Assembly (NCBI RefSeq): GCF_008704535.1
Contig: NZ_CP023701.1
Coordinates: 4,280,501-4,344,500 of the forward strand
Source: Streptomyces subrutilus
Lineage (GTDB): Bacteria > Actinomycetota > Actinomycetes > Streptomycetales > Streptomycetaceae
Direction of reading: 5' to 3'
Length of the DNA stretch: 64,000 nt
This document shows, piece after piece, positions 18,262 to 27,519 of the stretch. Position 1 is the first letter of the stretch, and every line of letters begins with the position of its first letter. The translations under genes were made by a program, and so were the position numbers. Below the pieces are notes generated by a model, which saw nothing but the letters and a program-made list of their open reading frames with translations, had not been told where the DNA came from and searched no databases.

Positions 18262-19158
18262 GTGGTACAGCGCATCGATGTGACGGGAGCCGGCGGAGTG
18301 CGCCTGGCCGCCTGGGAGTTCCGCGAACCGGGCGCGGGGCCCGCGGCGGCCTCCGCACCGGCCGCCGCCGACCCCGCGTCCGCCCGTCCCGGGGTCCTCT
18401 TACTGCACGGCCTCATGGGCCGGGCCTTCCACTGGACCGGCACCGCCCGCTGGCTCGCCGAGCGGCACCGCGTGGTGGCCCTGGACCAGCGCGGCCACGG
18501 CCAGAGCGAGCGCCCGGCCGCCGGCCCGTACACCCGCGAGGCGTTCGTCGCCGATGCCGAGGCCGCCGTCGAACAGCTCGGCCTCGCCCCCGTGACCCTG
18601 ATCGGGCACTCCATGGGCGCCCTCACCGCCTGGCAGCTCGCGGCCCGCCGCCCGGACCTCGTCGCGGCCGTGGTCATCTGCGACATGCGCGCCTCGGCCC
18701 TCGGCGAAGCCTCCCAGCAGGAGTGGGAGGACTGGTTCCGCCGCTGGCCGCTCCCCTTCCCCACCCAGGACGCCGCCCGCCGCTGGTTCGGCGAGGACGA
18801 CCCCCGGGTGGAGCGCCCCGACCCCGGCCGGGGCGCCTTCTTCGCCGAGGTCATGCACGAGACCGACGACGGCTGGCGGCCGCTGTTCTCCCGGCGCCAG
18901 ATGCTGACGGCCCGTGAGACCTGGGTGCACGACGCCCACTGGGAGGAGCTGGCCCAGGTGCGCTGCCCGACGCTCGTGGTCCGCGGCCTGGACGGCGAGC
19001 TGGGCCGGGCCGAGGCCCAGGAGATGGTCCGCGTCCTGCCCGCCGGCCGGTACGCGGAGATCCCGGACGCCGGGCACTACCTCCACTACGACCAGCCGAC
19101 CGCCTGGCGCGCCGCCCTGGAGCCCTTCCTGGACGGCATCGGGGCGGCCCGCCCCTGA
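18262..19158 (+). CDS. alpha/beta hydrolase with a TTA codon
   Basis: 298 residues from the GTG at 18262, with GAAGGGGG about ten bases upstream. A TTG at 18163 would add 33 residues but would swallow the promoter-like stretch TTCGAATGCGGGTTCGATAGT. The fold is clear: LLHGLMGRAFHW oxyanion region, DQRGHGQSERP, the nucleophile elbow GHSMGA, and the C-terminal His in DAGHYLHYDQP. It is probably an esterase or related hydrolase in the cytosol; substrate unknown. Codon 18400-18402 is TTA (Leu), the rare codon read only by the bldA tRNA in Streptomyces, so translation may be tied to development. Confidence 0.85.
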   Translation: MVQRIDVTGAGGVRLAAWEFREPGAGPAAASAPAAADPASARPGVLLLHGLMGRAFHWTGTARWLAERHRVVALDQRGHGQSERPAAGPYTREAFVADAEAAVEQLGLAPVTLIGHSMGALTAWQLAARRPDLVAAVVICDMRASALGEASQQEWEDWFRRWPLPFPTQDAARRWFGEDDPRVERPDPGRGAFFAEVMHETDDGWRPLFSRRQMLTARETWVHDAHWEELAQVRCPTLVVRGLDGELGRAEAQEMVRVLPAGRYAEIPDAGHYLHYDQPTAWRAALEPFLDGIGAARP

Positions 19159-19280
19159 CACCGCGGCGCCGCCCGCCGACGGCACCGGCGAAACCGGCAC
19201 CGAGGGGCCGCCGCACACGGGGAGGGAAGGGGACGGGGGCGGACGCCTGAACCGACCGCCCGCCCGGGCCCGTACGCGGC

Positions 19281-19315
19281 GGAGCCCGCCCCGGCGGGTC
19301 CCCGGGGCGGGCTCC
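19281..19315. terminator. bidirectional terminator between convergent genes
   Basis: A 14-bp perfect GC stem (19281-19294 with 19302-19315) and a 7-nt loop, between the hydrolase stop and the convergent ABC permease stop at 19333. Confidence 0.8.
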
Positions 19316-19332
19316 TGCGGCGCAGCGGCGGC

Positions 19333-20970
19333 TCAGTCCTTGCTGACCGCCAGCAGGATCTCCGGCAGCCGGCGCGCCACCATCGGCGCCGCCAGCCGCA
19401 GCCCCGCCCAGGCGGCCAGCGCGCCCCAGGCCGCGCCCACGGGCAGCACGATCCAGGCCAGGCCGTGCTGGGACACGTTCAGGTAGATCGTCAGGGCGAT
19501 CACCGGAGCGCTGATCAGCGCCGACACCAGCATCCCGCCGAAGATCCCCAGCCAGGCGAGCGCGCCCTGCCCCGGCGAGACGTTCTTGAAGGCGCCCTCC
19601 GTCGGGATCGAGTACGGGAAGCGCGCCGAGGCCAGCGCCCCCGAGCAGAACATCGACCCCACCAGGGCCACCGCCACGCCCAGGGCCGCAGGGAACCCCT
19701 CCCAGTCGTCGAGCAGGGCGGCCGTCACCACCGTCACCAGCACCGTGTACGGGCCCGCGACCAGCACCAGCGCCAAGGCCCGGGCGCGCAGTTCGAGGTA
19801 GGCGTCGCGCGGGGTGGAGATCGTCTGCGCGACCATCCAGAACGCGGAGGTGTCCTGCCCGAACTGGTTGTACATCTGGACGCCGAGCATGCCCGCGCCG
19901 AAACAGGCGAGGTACAGGGAGCCGGTGCCCTGGAGCGCGTTGAAGACCGGGACGATCAGGCCGATCGCCAGCGCGGTCACCCAGGAGGACTTGGTCTTCG
20001 GGTCGCGCACCATGTACCGCAGGGTCCGCTGCACGACCGCGCCCGTCCGCCCGTCCGGCAGCAGCGACCAGAAGCCGCCCGCACCGCGGTCCTTCCCCGG
20101 ACCGGCCGCCGCGACGGTCGAACCGTCCGGGGTGACCATCAGCCGGGTCAGGCTCCGCTCCCAGAACCACAGCAGCAGGGCCAGCGCGCCCAGCGTGAGG
20201 GCCAGTTGGGCGGCCGCCACCCCGTACGCGCCGTCGCCGACCGAGTCCACCATGCCGACGGCGGTCGCCGGCGGCAGCCACCGCACCACGGCCTCGACGG
20301 GCTCCAGCTGCGCCAGGCCGCCCGTCTGGAAGAGGCGCTGGCCGGCGAAGTTGGCCACCTGCGCGCCCACCGCGATCAGCAGTCCGCTCAGCACCGCCAG
20401 GTCGCGCCCCTTGCGGCTGCTGAGCAGCCGCACGTTGGCCGTGGCCACCGCCCGGGCCAGGGTCACGCAGCCCAGCAGCAGCAGCGGCACGGCCACCACG
20501 GCCGCCACCGCCCCGGCCGTGCCCCGTGCGACCGCGATCACCGAGCCGACGGCCAGGCACAGCGTGAACAGCGGCCCGATCCCGATCAGGGAGGAGGCCA
20601 GCAGGGCCCGTACGAGGGGCCGCGGGCGCAGCGGCAGCATCACCAGCCGGCTCGGGTCCAGGGTCTCGTCGCCGGTGGGGAAGAACAGCGGCATGAAGGT
20701 CCAGCCGAGCGCCAGGATCGCGGCCAGCAGGACGACGACCGTGCCCGCGTGGGCGTTCCCGCGCAGCAGGGCCAGCCCGAAGGTGGCGAAGAAGGCGACG
20801 ACGAGCGCGAAGACCAGCGAGCCGATCCAGGCGGCCTTGCGCTTCGAGGAGCCCTTGAGGCCGTTGCGCATGAGCGAGAGCTTCAGCCGGACGAAGACCC
20901 CGGTGAGGGAGTCGGGCGCGGTGGCGGCGGGTGCGGGCCCGGCGGTGGGCCGGGCCGTGGTGGCGGTCAT
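19333..20970 (-). CDS. ABC-2-like transporter permease
   Basis: 545 residues from the ATG at 20970, which overlaps the stop of the ATPase gene (ATGA). A long polytopic membrane protein with about twelve hydrophobic helices, including FALVVAFFATFGLALL near the N-terminus and a C-terminal pair ending in WAGLRLAAPMVARRLPEILL. Large permeases of this type pair with a single ATPase in actinobacterial exporters of unknown cargo. The ATPase just upstream completes the transporter; no lipoprotein or regulator is linked, so cargo cannot be inferred. Confidence 0.85.
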   Translation of the reverse strand: MTATTARPTAGPAPAATAPDSLTGVFVRLKLSLMRNGLKGSSKRKAAWIGSLVFALVVAFFATFGLALLRGNAHAGTVVVLLAAILALGWTFMPLFFPTGDETLDPSRLVMLPLRPRPLVRALLASSLIGIGPLFTLCLAVGSVIAVARGTAGAVAAVVAVPLLLLGCVTLARAVATANVRLLSSRKGRDLAVLSGLLIAVGAQVANFAGQRLFQTGGLAQLEPVEAVVRWLPPATAVGMVDSVGDGAYGVAAAQLALTLGALALLLWFWERSLTRLMVTPDGSTVAAAGPGKDRGAGGFWSLLPDGRTGAVVQRTLRYMVRDPKTKSSWVTALAIGLIVPVFNALQGTGSLYLACFGAGMLGVQMYNQFGQDTSAFWMVAQTISTPRDAYLELRARALALVLVAGPYTVLVTVVTAALLDDWEGFPAALGVAVALVGSMFCSGALASARFPYSIPTEGAFKNVSPGQGALAWLGIFGGMLVSALISAPVIALTIYLNVSQHGLAWIVLPVGAAWGALAAWAGLRLAAPMVARRLPEILLAVSKD

Positions 20971-21806
20971 CGGGAGGCCGCCCCGGATCCGCCGAGCCAG
21001 TCCAGGGAGTCCCCGGCCGCGTCGCGCCCGTGCGCGCCGACCAATTCGAGGAAGGCGGCCTGCAGCGACGGCGCGTCGCCGCGCACGGCGGCCAGCGGGC
21101 CGGCGGCGCGGATGCGTCCGGCGGCCATGACGGCGACCCAGTCGCACAGGGATTCCACGAGTTCCATCACGTGGGAGGAGAAGACGACGGTGGCCCCGGA
21201 GGCGGTGTAACGTTCCAGCACTCCGCGGATGGTCTGCGCGGACACGGGGTCGACGCCCTCGAACGGCTCGTCCAGGAAGAGCACTTCGGGATTGTGCAGC
21301 AGCGCGGCCGCCAGGCCGATCTTCTTGCGCATGCCCGTCGAGTAGTCCACGACCAGCTTGTGCTGCGAGCCCGCGAGGCCGAGGACCTCCAGCAGCTGCG
21401 TCGCCCGCTTGTCGGTCTCCTGCCCCGGCAGGCCGCGCAGCCGGCCCATGTAGCCGAGCAGCTCCCGCCCGGACAGCCGCTCGAACAGCCGCAGACCCTC
21501 CGGCAGGACGCCGATCCGCGACTTCACCTCGACCGGATCGGCCCACACGTCGTGCCCGGCGACGAAGACCCGCCCCTGGTCGGGGCGGAGCAGCCCGGTC
21601 ACCATCGACAGGGTCGTGGTCTTGCCGGCGCCGTTCGGGCCGACCAGACCGATGAACCGGCCCGCCGGCAGCTCCAGGTCCACCCCCGCCACGGCCACCT
21701 GCTCGCCGAAGCGCTTCCACAGCCCCTCCACCCGCACGGCGGGCGGCGCGGATCGCGCGCCACCCGTCCCCTGCGTGCCGTTCGTCGCATCGCCCTGGTC
21801 CGGCAT
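20967..21806 (-). CDS. ABC transporter ATP-binding protein
   Basis: 279 residues, ATG at 21806 after GGGAGG. Walker A is GPNGAGKTTT and Walker B is VLFLDEPFEGVDP, followed by an H-loop in FSSHVMELVESL. The ABC signature position reads YSTGMRKKIG, a common variant in exporter ATPases of the CcmA/YhaQ-like class. It powers the permease encoded immediately downstream. The gene order ATPase-permease with a 4-bp overlap indicates a two-gene operon, probably promoted from the AT-richer stretch at about 21870-21900. Confidence 0.9.
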   Translation of the reverse strand: MPDQGDATNGTQGTGGARSAPPAVRVEGLWKRFGEQVAVAGVDLELPAGRFIGLVGPNGAGKTTTLSMVTGLLRPDQGRVFVAGHDVWADPVEVKSRIGVLPEGLRLFERLSGRELLGYMGRLRGLPGQETDKRATQLLEVLGLAGSQHKLVVDYSTGMRKKIGLAAALLHNPEVLFLDEPFEGVDPVSAQTIRGVLERYTASGATVVFSSHVMELVESLCDWVAVMAAGRIRAAGPLAAVRGDAPSLQAAFLELVGAHGRDAAGDSLDWLGGSGAASR

Positions 21807-21917
21807 GCGCCCGCCTCCCGTTTCGTCCCCGTTGGTGGTTCCGTCTTCACCATAGGAGGCGCGGGAGGGGCCTGAGCAGTTACTTATGTCATGAACTTGC
21901 CCGTACGCATGTCGCCG

Positions 21918-22604
21918 TCACGCCCCGCCGCGGGCCCGCTCCGCCGCCGCCTCCCGCCCGCACGCGTACGCCAGCGCGTCGATCAGCTCCTCCGCGTCCG
22001 GCAGCCACCGGTTGGCCGGCGTGGGCCGCCGCGCCCACTGCACCGAGCCCCGGCCGCCGAAGCGGGTGGGCGGCGCCGCCACGTACCCGCCCTCGCCGCG
22101 CACCTCCAGATCGAGCGCGGACGGGATCCAGCCCAGCTTCCGTACCAGGTCGGGCACCTTCGCCCCGGCGCCCGGCAGCACGAAGAACAGCATCCGGTGG
22201 TCGGGGGTCAGGGCGACCGGCCCCAGCGTGCGCTGCATCCGCTCCAGCCGGGCCAGCGCCAGGAACCCGGCGGAGTCCGGCAGGTCCACCGCGTCGAACG
22301 TACGGCCCGTCGGCATCAGGATCGAGGCCTCCGGGGTCTTCGTCCACACCCGCCGCACCTGCACCGCACTGCCCGTGGCCAGCGCCGCCCAGTCCTTCAC
22401 CGCCGGATGCGCGCCGGGTGCCGGGCAGTCCACCGCGCCGCAGGAGCACACCTCCCGGCCGTCCCCCGACTCCAGCCAGGTGCCGGCGAAGACATCCCAG
22501 TGCCGTTCTTCCGCGTACCGCACGGCATGGTCCAGCAGCTGCTCGCCGCGCTGCTTGGGGATGGGTGCGGTCTCCGTTACTCCGATGGTCTCTTCCACGC
22601 CCAT
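21918..22604 (-). CDS. bifunctional DNA primase/polymerase domain protein
   Basis: 228 residues from the ATG at 22604 (GGAG upstream); a GTG at 22622 would add six. It has the actinobacterial prim-pol N-terminal domain plan: an AVRYAEERHWDVFAGTWLE start, a small Cys-rich loop CSCGAVDCPAPGAHP, then RTFDAVDLPD and the C-terminal PPTRFGGRGSVQWAR motif. Stand-alone versions of this domain are frequent in Streptomyces genomes and their role is unknown; true replication activity has not been shown for them to my knowledge. It is divergent from the helix-turn-helix gene at 22819, suggesting a shared control region. Confidence 0.8.
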   Translation of the reverse strand: MGVEETIGVTETAPIPKQRGEQLLDHAVRYAEERHWDVFAGTWLESGDGREVCSCGAVDCPAPGAHPAVKDWAALATGSAVQVRRVWTKTPEASILMPTGRTFDAVDLPDSAGFLALARLERMQRTLGPVALTPDHRMLFFVLPGAGAKVPDLVRKLGWIPSALDLEVRGEGGYVAAPPTRFGGRGSVQWARRPTPANRWLPDAEELIDALAYACGREAAAERARGGA

Positions 22605-22818
22605 CACAACTCCGAGCGTCACCTCGGGTTACGGCCGCAAACCGGCCGGTGGACGGAACACGGATCCTGCATGCGGGGCGCATGGAGGCACGGGCGGGGG
22701 CGCGTAGGAGGCCGCTGCGGAGGAGTTGGGTAGCGACACCACGCAGAGCGGAAGATTCTCCGCACATCAGGCGGGAAGTGATCATTCCAAGGATCACCCG
22801 CGGCCACAGGGGGTTTTC

Positions 22819-24210
22819 ATGGCAGCCAGGCCTCTCGTCGCCCGCCAGCCGAACGAACGGCTGCAGGCGCTCATCCAGGAAGCCGGGTGCTCCAATGCCG
22901 GGCTCGCCCGGCGCGTGAACATGTGCGGGGCCGAACACGGCCTGGACCTGCGCTACGACAAGACCTCCGTCGCCCGCTGGCTGCGCGGCCAGCAGCCGCG
23001 CGGCCGGGCACCGGGCATCATCGCCGAGGCCCTCGGGCGCAAACTCGGCCGGACCGTCACCATCGACGAGATCGGCATGGCCAACGGCAAGAACCTCGCC
23101 TCCGGCATCGGCCTCCAGTTCTCCCCGACCGTCGTCGGCGCCATCGAACAGGTCTGCGAGCTGTGGCGCAGCGACGTCGGCCGCCGCGACTTCCTCGCCG
23201 GGTCGAGCGTGGCCGCGTCCGCGCTCGTCGAACCGAGCCGCGACTGGCTGATCACCGGCGCCGACAGCCAGGTGGCCCGCAGCGGCGGCTCCCGCGTCGG
23301 CGCGTCCGACGTCGAGGCCGTACGGGCCACCACCGAGGCCCTCAAGGAACTCGACCACCGCTTCGGCAGCGGGCACGTGCGGCCCGTGGTCGTGCACTAC
23401 CTCAACTCCGTGGTGTCCGGGCTGATCGGCGGCTCGTACCGGGAACCGGTCGGCCGGGCCCTGTTCGCGGCCGTCGCCCGGCTGACGGAACTCGCCGGCT
23501 ACATGGCCGTGGACACCGGCCAGCCCGGCCTGGCCCAGCGCTACTACATCCAGGCCCTGCGCCTCGCCCAGGCGGCCGGCGACCGGGCGTACGGCGGGTA
23601 CGTGCTGGCCGCGTCCATGAGCCACCTCGCCGCCGAGCTGGGCAACCCGCGGGAGATCGCCCAACTGGCGCGGGCCGCCCAGGAGGGCACGCGCGGCCAG
23701 GTCACCCCGAGGGTGGAGGCGATGTTCTACGCGGCCGAGGCGCGCGGCCACGCGCTGCTCGGGGACACCCGGGCCACGACCGTCCTGGCGGGGCGCGCGG
23801 TGACCGCGCTGGAGCGGGCCGAGCCGGAGTCGGGCGACGACCCGGTCTGGATCCGCCACTTCGACCAGGCCTACCTCGCCGACGAACTGGCCCACTGCCA
23901 CCGGGACCTCGGCCAGGCGGATGCGGGGGCGCGGCGCGCGCAGGAGGCGCTGCGCGGGCTGCCGGAGGGCAAGGAGCGCCGCCGGGCGATCGGCCTGCTG
24001 CTGCTGGCGGCGGCGCAGGTCCAGCAGCGGGAGGTGGAGGAGGCCTGCCAGACGGCCGCCCGGGCGGCGGACCTGTTGGCGGGGCTGCGCTCGACCCGCG
24101 GTGCGGAGTACCTGGACGACTTCCGCTCCCGGCTGGAGCCCTACCGCGAGGAGCCCGCGGTCCGCGAGTTCGGCGCCCGCCTGGAGGCCCATGCGGCCCA
24201 GGTCGCCTAG
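22819..24210 (+). CDS. helix-turn-helix regulator with TPR-like C-terminal region (NsdA-like)
   Basis: 463 residues from the ATG at 22819, behind CAGGGGG. The N-terminus carries a Cro/XRE-type helix-turn-helix (LIQEAGCSNAGLARRVN, then KTSVARWLRGQQPRG). The rest is helical with tetratricopeptide-like repeats (LAQRYYIQALRLAQAAGD, AYLADELAHCHRDLGQADAG). This layout is shared by Streptomyces developmental or antibiotic regulators of the NsdA/NsdB kind, but I cannot assign it to either. It is divergent from the prim-pol gene across about 215 bases. Confidence 0.8.
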   Translation: MAARPLVARQPNERLQALIQEAGCSNAGLARRVNMCGAEHGLDLRYDKTSVARWLRGQQPRGRAPGIIAEALGRKLGRTVTIDEIGMANGKNLASGIGLQFSPTVVGAIEQVCELWRSDVGRRDFLAGSSVAASALVEPSRDWLITGADSQVARSGGSRVGASDVEAVRATTEALKELDHRFGSGHVRPVVVHYLNSVVSGLIGGSYREPVGRALFAAVARLTELAGYMAVDTGQPGLAQRYYIQALRLAQAAGDRAYGGYVLAASMSHLAAELGNPREIAQLARAAQEGTRGQVTPRVEAMFYAAEARGHALLGDTRATTVLAGRAVTALERAEPESGDDPVWIRHFDQAYLADELAHCHRDLGQADAGARRAQEALRGLPEGKERRRAIGLLLLAAAQVQQREVEEACQTAARAADLLAGLRSTRGAEYLDDFRSRLEPYREEPAVREFGARLEAHAAQVA

Positions 24211-24339
24211 GGCGCGCCCGGAGATCCGGCTTCCGGATCGGGCCGGCCGGTTCGCGGGCGGCCTCCCGGGGGCGGTGGGTGACCGGGTAGCGTGGGCCGA
24301 CGGTCGCGCAGGTTCGGGCAAGTCGGAGAAGGAGTACCG

Positions 24340-26010
24340 GTGACGGAGCACGGACGAGGCGGCGCCCCCCAGCCGGGTGCCCCGTGGGGTCCGGACCCCG
24401 CCTACCCGCCGCGACCGGAGCAGGCGCACGGCGCGCAGGGCCCCGAGCCCACCGGATACCCGGAGTACCCCGGGCCTCCCGGGTACCCGGGCGCGCCCGG
24501 GCAGCAGGCGGCCGCGCCGGGGCTCCCCGCGTACGGCTACCCGCAGCCCGGCGAGCCCGGCGGCCCCGCGTGGGAGGCGTCCGGCCACGCGGCCCCGGGG
24601 TACGGCTATCCGCCGGCCGGCCCCGGGCACGTGGTCGGCCCCGGGTACGAGGGCCCGGGCGATCCGCACGGCTACGGCTACCCGCCGCTGCCCGAGGCGG
24701 TCACCCAGTACATCCCGCCGGTGCCCCCGGGGCCGGGCGGCGCGGGCGAGGACGCCACGCAGTACATCCCGCCGGTCCCGGCGGGGCCGGCGCACGGGGA
24801 GGCGGCCACGCAGTACATCCCGCCGGTGCCCGCGGGGCCGGGCGGCGCGGGTGAGGACGCCACGCAGTACATCCCGCCGGTGCCGGCGGGGCCGGCGCAC
24901 GGGGAGGCGGCCACGCAGTACATCCCGCCGGTGCCGGCGGGGCCGGGCGGCGCGGGTGAGGACGCCACGCAGTACATCCCGCCGGTGCCGGCGGGGCCGG
25001 GCGGCGCGGGTGAGGACGCCACGCAGTACATCCCGCCGGTGCCGGCGGGGCCGGCGCACGGGGAGGCGGCCACGCAGTACATCCCGCCGGTGCCCGCGGG
25101 CCCCGGGCCCGAGGAGCCGGCGACGCAGTACCTGCCGCCCGTCCCGGCCGGCCCCGCCGCCGAGTTCGACGGGCTGTTCCGCGGCGAGGACGCCGCCGGG
25201 CAGACCCGGCACCTGCCCCCGGTCCAGGAGCCGGTGCTCCGGCAGCAGCCGCCGCGCCCGTACCCGCCGAGGGCGCAGGGCCCCGTAGCGCAGCAGCCGT
25301 ACCCGCACCCGCAGCAGGGCCACCCGCGGAGCCATCCGCAGCAGCAGTTCGCGCCGGTCCCGCCCCCGCAGCCCGCCCCGCGCCGGGTCTCCCCGGGCAT
25401 CATCGCCGCCGTGGTCATCGGCCTGGCCGTCGTCGGGCTCGGAGTCGGCTCGCTGCTGGGCGACGGCAAGCCGCAGAACAACGACCCGGGCGCGGCCCCC
25501 GTCGCACCCACCGGCGCCTCGGCGGCGGCCGGCGGCGGCGAGGCCCCGGTCGACCCGGGCGGTCCGCAGGCCGTCCAGCTCGACAAGCTCCTCGCCGACA
25601 GCAACGACAGCCGGGCCGCGGTGATCAAGGCCGTGGAGGACATCAAGACCTGCAGCAACCTCGACCGGGCCGCCTCCGACCTGCGCGACGCGGCCCGCCA
25701 GCGCGAGGAGCTCGTCACCCGCCTCGGGGAGCTCAAGGTCGACCAGCTCCCGGACAACGCGAAGCTGAACGCGGCCCTCACCAAGGCCTGGCAGTCCTCG
25801 GCCGCGGCCGACAACAGCTACGCGGCGTGGGCGCAGGACGTGACCGGGCCCGACGGCTGCAAGGACGGCAAGGCCCGCTCCACCGACAACGCGGCCGCCG
25901 GCAACCGGGCGAGCGGCGACGCGACGAAGGCCAAGGAGCAGGCCGCGACCCTGTGGAACACGATCGCGGCCAAGTACTCCCTCACCAAGCGGGACAAGTC
26001 GCAGCTCTGA
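24340..26010 (+). CDS. Pro-rich single-pass membrane protein with ATQYIPPVP repeats
   Basis: 556 residues from the GTG at 24340, six bases after AAGGAG. Residues 1-350 are Pro/Gly/Tyr-rich and cytosolic by topology. Nine tandem units of 16-18 residues (nt 24700-25167) each start ATQYIPPVP or a close variant and alternate between GAGED and AHGEA endings. A transmembrane helix follows (about residues 352-375, IIAAVVIGLAVVGLGVG), then an exported helical domain with two Cys (CSNLDRA and PDGCKDG) that may form a disulphide. Function unknown. Repeated Thr-Gln motifs on the cytosolic face are of the kind bound by FHA domains after Ser/Thr-kinase phosphorylation; this is inference. Confidence 0.75.
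   Translation: MTEHGRGGAPQPGAPWGPDPAYPPRPEQAHGAQGPEPTGYPEYPGPPGYPGAPGQQAAAPGLPAYGYPQPGEPGGPAWEASGHAAPGYGYPPAGPGHVVGPGYEGPGDPHGYGYPPLPEAVTQYIPPVPPGPGGAGEDATQYIPPVPAGPAHGEAATQYIPPVPAGPGGAGEDATQYIPPVPAGPAHGEAATQYIPPVPAGPGGAGEDATQYIPPVPAGPGGAGEDATQYIPPVPAGPAHGEAATQYIPPVPAGPGPEEPATQYLPPVPAGPAAEFDGLFRGEDAAGQTRHLPPVQEPVLRQQPPRPYPPRAQGPVAQQPYPHPQQGHPRSHPQQQFAPVPPPQPAPRRVSPGIIAAVVIGLAVVGLGVGSLLGDGKPQNNDPGAAPVAPTGASAAAGGGEAPVDPGGPQAVQLDKLLADSNDSRAAVIKAVEDIKTCSNLDRAASDLRDAARQREELVTRLGELKVDQLPDNAKLNAALTKAWQSSAAADNSYAAWAQDVTGPDGCKDGKARSTDNAAAGNRASGDATKAKEQAATLWNTIAAKYSLTKRDKSQL
24700..25167 (+). repeat. nine tandem 48-54-bp coding repeats
   Basis: In-frame repeats in the membrane-protein gene at 24340. 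Units of 54 bp (ending GAGED) and 51 bp (ending AHGEA) alternate, with two diverged last units. High identity between units at DNA level suggests recent expansion and length variation between strains. Confidence 0.9.
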
Positions 26011-26019
26011 GCCCGCCCG

Positions 26020-26044
26020 CCCCGGGCGGTCAGGCCGCCCGGGG
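26020..26044. terminator. short bidirectional terminator
   Basis: A 10-bp perfect stem (26020-26029 with 26035-26044) and a 5-nt loop between the convergent stops at 26010 and 26030; its right arm overlaps the end of the lipoprotein gene. Confidence 0.6.
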
Positions 26045-27346
26045 GGCCTGCTCCAGCGTGGGCGTCATGTCCATCGACTGCTCGCCCGGCTGGGCGACGA
26101 GCCGGCCGGCCTGGACGACCTGGAAGGCGACCCGGCCGTTGACCATGCGGGGGAAGCCGCCGACGGCGCGCATGTCCGCGTAGCGCCAGCCGAGGTCGGG
26201 GGTGAGGCCGCCGGTGGGCACGGCCGCCGACTGGTTGAGCATCCGCGCGACCTTGCGGCCGGTGATCTCGTCGCCCGCCTTGAACCGGCCCACGATCTCG
26301 TTCAGCACGGTGTACGCGATCCAGGTGGTCTGGGTGCCGCTGTCGTCGGGGTCGACGTCGTCGTCGCCGAAGGCGAAGTCGGAGATCACCGAGCGCATGG
26401 GCGCCCAGGCGGGGTCGGTGGACACCGGGTACCAGCTGGTGACCAGGGCGCCCTCGAAGGGGCTGTCCCGGCCGCCGGTGCGGTCGACCAGGGACTGGCC
26501 GACGCTGCCCAGGACCGAGGAGATCTGCGGGTTGCGGTGCTGGGTGTCGGCCCGCCGGAAGGCGTCGAAGAAGGTCTCCGTCCGCTCGCCGAGCACCGCC
26601 GTCACGCACCCCTTCTCCTTGGCGTCCTTCGGGTCCTTGGCGTCCTTCCCGCCGGTGCCGCCGGTCGCGGCCGCCAGGGCGTCGCGGGCCTGGACGGCGA
26701 AGTCGGCGGAGTCCTCGGCGGCCCGGATGTCGGAGGCGTCGCCCGCCTTGTTGGCGCGCAGCCCGGCGTTGAGCAGGATCGGCAGCGAGTCGCCCGCGGG
26801 CGTGTCGGGGCGCACCAGCGCGACCTGGGAGCAGGTGCGGCCGAGCTGGTGGCCGGCGCCGGCGAGGAGGACCGGCTGGCCGCCGTTGACGGGGTAGGAC
26901 AGCGTCGACTGGAACTCCTCGGCGGAGACCCCGTACCCGCCGATGAAGGGGATGCCCTCGGCCTCCAGCGGGGCCATGAAGGCGCGGCCGTGCTGGCTGT
27001 AGGAGCCGACGACGGCGACGGCCTTCTCGGTGATGGCCTTGCGGGCGCAGTCGGCGGCGCCGGTGGGGGTGTTGCGCTCGTTGCAGGTGAGCACGCGCAG
27101 CTTGTGGCCGTTGATGCCGCCCTTGGAGTTCACCCACCGTTCGTAGGCGCGGGCCATGGCGGGCATGCCGGGCATGTTCGTCGCCTGGGTGCCCTCGGGC
27201 GCGAAGGTCATGACGGTGAGGGTGTCCCCGGAGCCCCCCGGGCCTCCGGGGACCACCCCGCAGCCGGCGGCGAGACAGGCACCCATCGCCGTGGCCAGGA
27301 GCGTGCGGGAGAGGAATGCTGCGCGTTGCCGATCGGTCATGTCCAT
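26030..27346 (-). CDS. branched-chain amino-acid-type substrate-binding lipoprotein
   Basis: 438 residues from the ATG at 27346. A signal peptide with hydrophobic core is followed by the lipobox-like LAAGC, making Cys29 the lipidated residue. The mature part has the two-lobed periplasmic-binding fold of the LivJ/ANF class (WVNSKGGINGHKLRV, NERNTPTGAADCARKAI, VVGSYSQHGRAF). No permease or ATPase gene is nearby, so it is an orphan receptor, or it may act in sensing. An insert rich in Lys/Asp (about residues 255-270) is unusual. The start could also be the ATG at 27340. Confidence 0.8.
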   Translation of the reverse strand: MDMTDRQRAAFLSRTLLATAMGACLAAGCGVVPGGPGGSGDTLTVMTFAPEGTQATNMPGMPAMARAYERWVNSKGGINGHKLRVLTCNERNTPTGAADCARKAITEKAVAVVGSYSQHGRAFMAPLEAEGIPFIGGYGVSAEEFQSTLSYPVNGGQPVLLAGAGHQLGRTCSQVALVRPDTPAGDSLPILLNAGLRANKAGDASDIRAAEDSADFAVQARDALAAATGGTGGKDAKDPKDAKEKGCVTAVLGERTETFFDAFRRADTQHRNPQISSVLGSVGQSLVDRTGGRDSPFEGALVTSWYPVSTDPAWAPMRSVISDFAFGDDDVDPDDSGTQTTWIAYTVLNEIVGRFKAGDEITGRKVARMLNQSAAVPTGGLTPDLGWRYADMRAVGGFPRMVNGRVAFQVVQAGRLVAQPGEQSMDMTPTLEQAPRAA

Positions 27347-27519
27347 GCACCATTCCGCCCCACGGGTAACTGAGGTGTGAGGTGTCCACAACATTCGGTG
27401 ACGTCGAGGTGAATGGCCGGGGCGGTCGCCGTCGGGGTGCGGGGCGCGGGGGTCCGCTCGGTCCGGGGGCGGCCCGGGCGCCTCATGATCGCGGCGTACG
27501 GGAACGTACGATCGAAAGC

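Noticed and set aside
24700..25167. Regular repeats considered as a CRISPR array
   Set aside because: The units are in-frame coding repeats of 51-54 bp without unique spacers.
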